Below, piece after piece: positions 62,836-64,000 of a stretch of 64,000 nucleotides of DNA. The notes beneath the pieces are model-generated. The model did not search any database. It saw nothing but the letters and a program-made list of their open reading frames with translations, and was not told where the DNA came from. The stretch's first letter is position 1, and each line of letters starts with the position of its first letter. The translations under genes and the position numbers were made by a program. Source of the DNA: Prosapia bicincta (lineage: Eukaryota > Arthropoda > Insecta > Hemiptera > Cercopidae); assembly GCA_036971475.1 (NCBI GenBank), contig JBAIZL010000003.1, forward strand, positions 88,942,542 to 89,006,541. Direction: 5' to 3'.

Positions 62836-63003
62836 CCCTTGGTATAAATATTTAAATAATCTTTATGTATATTTCGCTACAACTATTAGCATTATCAGAA
62901 GGTTACAAAATACTATGATGATGAGTATGTTTGTAGCCTTCTGATGATGCTAACAGTGTTAGCGAAATTTACATCAAAGTTATTTAAATATTTGTAGCAA
63001 GGG
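62836..63003. mobile_element. PLE family 4 termini in inverted pair
   Basis: CCCTTGGTATAAATATTTAA left versus TTTAAATATTTGTAGCAAGG right, about 70 bp each, flanking about 24 bp. Each arm carries a hammerhead-like motif. Confidence 0.75.
62932..62984 (+). ncRNA. Hammerhead ribozyme candidate with intact core
   Basis: CTGATGA (62941-62947), extra T, stem II GCTAAC/GTTAGC with AGT loop, GAAA (62964-62967), short stem III, ATC cleavage triplet, helix I GTAGCCTT with AAAGTTAT (one mismatch). Best core match in the window. Confidence 0.6.
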
Positions 63004-63164
63004 TTATTGTTGTTTAATTATTATAATTACGCTACTGTGCTCAGTATAGATTTTGTACATGGTATGATAATAAAGTTTTGATAATTTGTCACTTCTAATG
63101 ATACAACTACAGTTTGCCATTAAAAGTAGCATCATAATAAAAATTGCTTTTTTTATTTAACTTA

Positions 63165-63300
63165 TTCAACACGGCTAGCGTACTGGCACGCTCTGGGTTC
63201 CCTTTCGAGGCACTGAGGGCGTCCGGTGCACTCTCCTCTTCCCTTCTGAGACGGTGAGCACACCGACATGCTCACTCCCAGTCTATTTAAAATTTCTCTA
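63165..63300. other. GC-rich island, unidentified
   Basis: GC-rich against the AT-rich background (GGTGCACTCTCCTCTTCCC and similar). No tRNA-like or coding pattern recognised; possibly unrepresented 5' part of the neighbouring pogo-type element. Confidence 0.35.
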
Positions 63301-63584
63301 GTGTCGATAAGTGTTTGTATAAAGTTTTGATTTTTACCTCAGTGGTTCAGAAGAGTTTGGAGAGCATTGTGCCTGAGTCGTTTTTAAATTCAACCATCCC
63401 AAGTTAACTTTCTGATGCTTTAACTGAAACAATGCTTCAGGGAGTTTTATGAACTGATTTAATTTGGTTTAACTTTTATATTTTAATGGTTATTTAGTTC
63501 TAACCACTTAACGCGGCAAAATATCCGGTAAAAACAACGATCATAAAAACAAGCTTAGCTTTCTGAACTAACGCAAGGTAGGAA

Positions 63585-63770
63585 CAGACTACTGTAATTA
63601 AGTCATTGACAAAATGCTTGAATGCCCAAAAACCTAATGTGTCCGCATAAGACGGTAGTAAACAAATGTCAGCTAATCTCGGCTATAAATAGTCTAGGGC
63701 GTGGCATATGCATTATCTATGTCTGCGTTTACATTATCGATCTCTATCGCTTTGTGAAACACATGACACA
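63585..63770 (-). mobile_element. Internal fragment of the 5.9-kb pogo-type element
   Basis: Reverse complement matches 6370-6560: TGACAAAATGCTTG, AACAAATGTCAGCTAATCTC, GGCTATAAATAGTCTAG. Terminal repeats absent. Confidence 0.8.
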
Positions 63771-64000
63771 AGCAGAAACAAACATTCCGAGTTAAACGTT
63801 GAGTGGTTAATTTTAGTATGTAGTATATTTCAATAGTAGGTACTTTTGATTTTTTTGTAAATTATCTTTTTTATTGAGTTTTATCATTTGTCATACAGTA
63901 TTTTATCATTTGTAGTAGTTGATATTTTATGTAAATTTCTTTTTTTAATTGTGACTTGATAAATAAAACAATATTTTAATGTCTAATACACTGTTTTGAT

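Noticed and set aside
1..64000. CRISPR arrays, tRNA or rRNA genes
   Set aside because: No regularly spaced direct repeats with unique spacers and no tRNA or rRNA signatures seen; the 29-kb tandem array is contiguous and lies in a transposon.

Overview
This is an AT-rich animal nuclear window, most likely from an insect or other arthropod. It has long transposon-filled introns with GT-AG splice sites, short introns of 63 and 115 bp, and mariner, hAT, piggyBac, Tigger/pogo, Jockey, Ty3/gypsy and Penelope-like (PLE) elements. I found no prokaryotic operons, rRNA, tRNA or CRISPR.

Two host genes can be assembled. (1) A CMTR2-type cap 2'-O-methyltransferase (Drosophila name: adrift) lies on the minus strand. 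It has 12 phase-compatible coding exons between 48548 (ATG) and 8497 (stop), about 631 codons over 40 kb. It keeps the K-D-K catalytic residues and the SAM-binding loop. (2) A divergent plus-strand gene at 50714-59223 has three coding exons and 429 codons. It is acidic with a short coiled coil near the C-terminus, and I do not recognise the family. About 2.2 kb of PLE debris and foldbacks separates the two starts.

The rest is mostly mobile DNA. 1-1391: Jockey LINE fragment. 1870-2080: old LTR relic. 3087-3775: Tigger relic. 4811-5564: hAT MITE with a perfect 8-bp duplication. 5922-6793: pogo-type MITE. 9.3-10.6 kb: mariner relics. 11072-12672: hAT nested inside a PLE. 13.4 kb: PLE tail. 14069-19373: young LTR element whose single ORF joins a gag-like coiled coil directly to a complete integrase. 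19.6-20.7 kb: PLE. 21040-22109: piggyBac. 23.4-26.6 kb: two PLE lineages with TA tracts. 27037-28328: mariner. 29026-29621: Tigger derivative carrying a 50-bp minisatellite. 37.6-38.1 kb: PLE tail. 39945-42046 and 42691-43860: two hAT relics. 45.7-51.8 kb: many PLE pieces and foldbacks. 53.6 kb: mariner relic. 54378-55563: piggyBac-type element. 56439-57074: hAT MITE. 59.95-61.5 kb: PLE. 61.9-63.0 kb: two foldbacks. 63.6 kb: second copy of the 5.9-kb pogo-type element.

The most interesting signals are (a) the gag-integrase fusion element with nearly identical LTRs, and (b) hammerhead-ribozyme-like motifs in the termini of at least four PLE families and in the loops of two foldbacks, where the arms would extend helix I. 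All domain calls come from reading motifs by eye. No database search or folding program was run.
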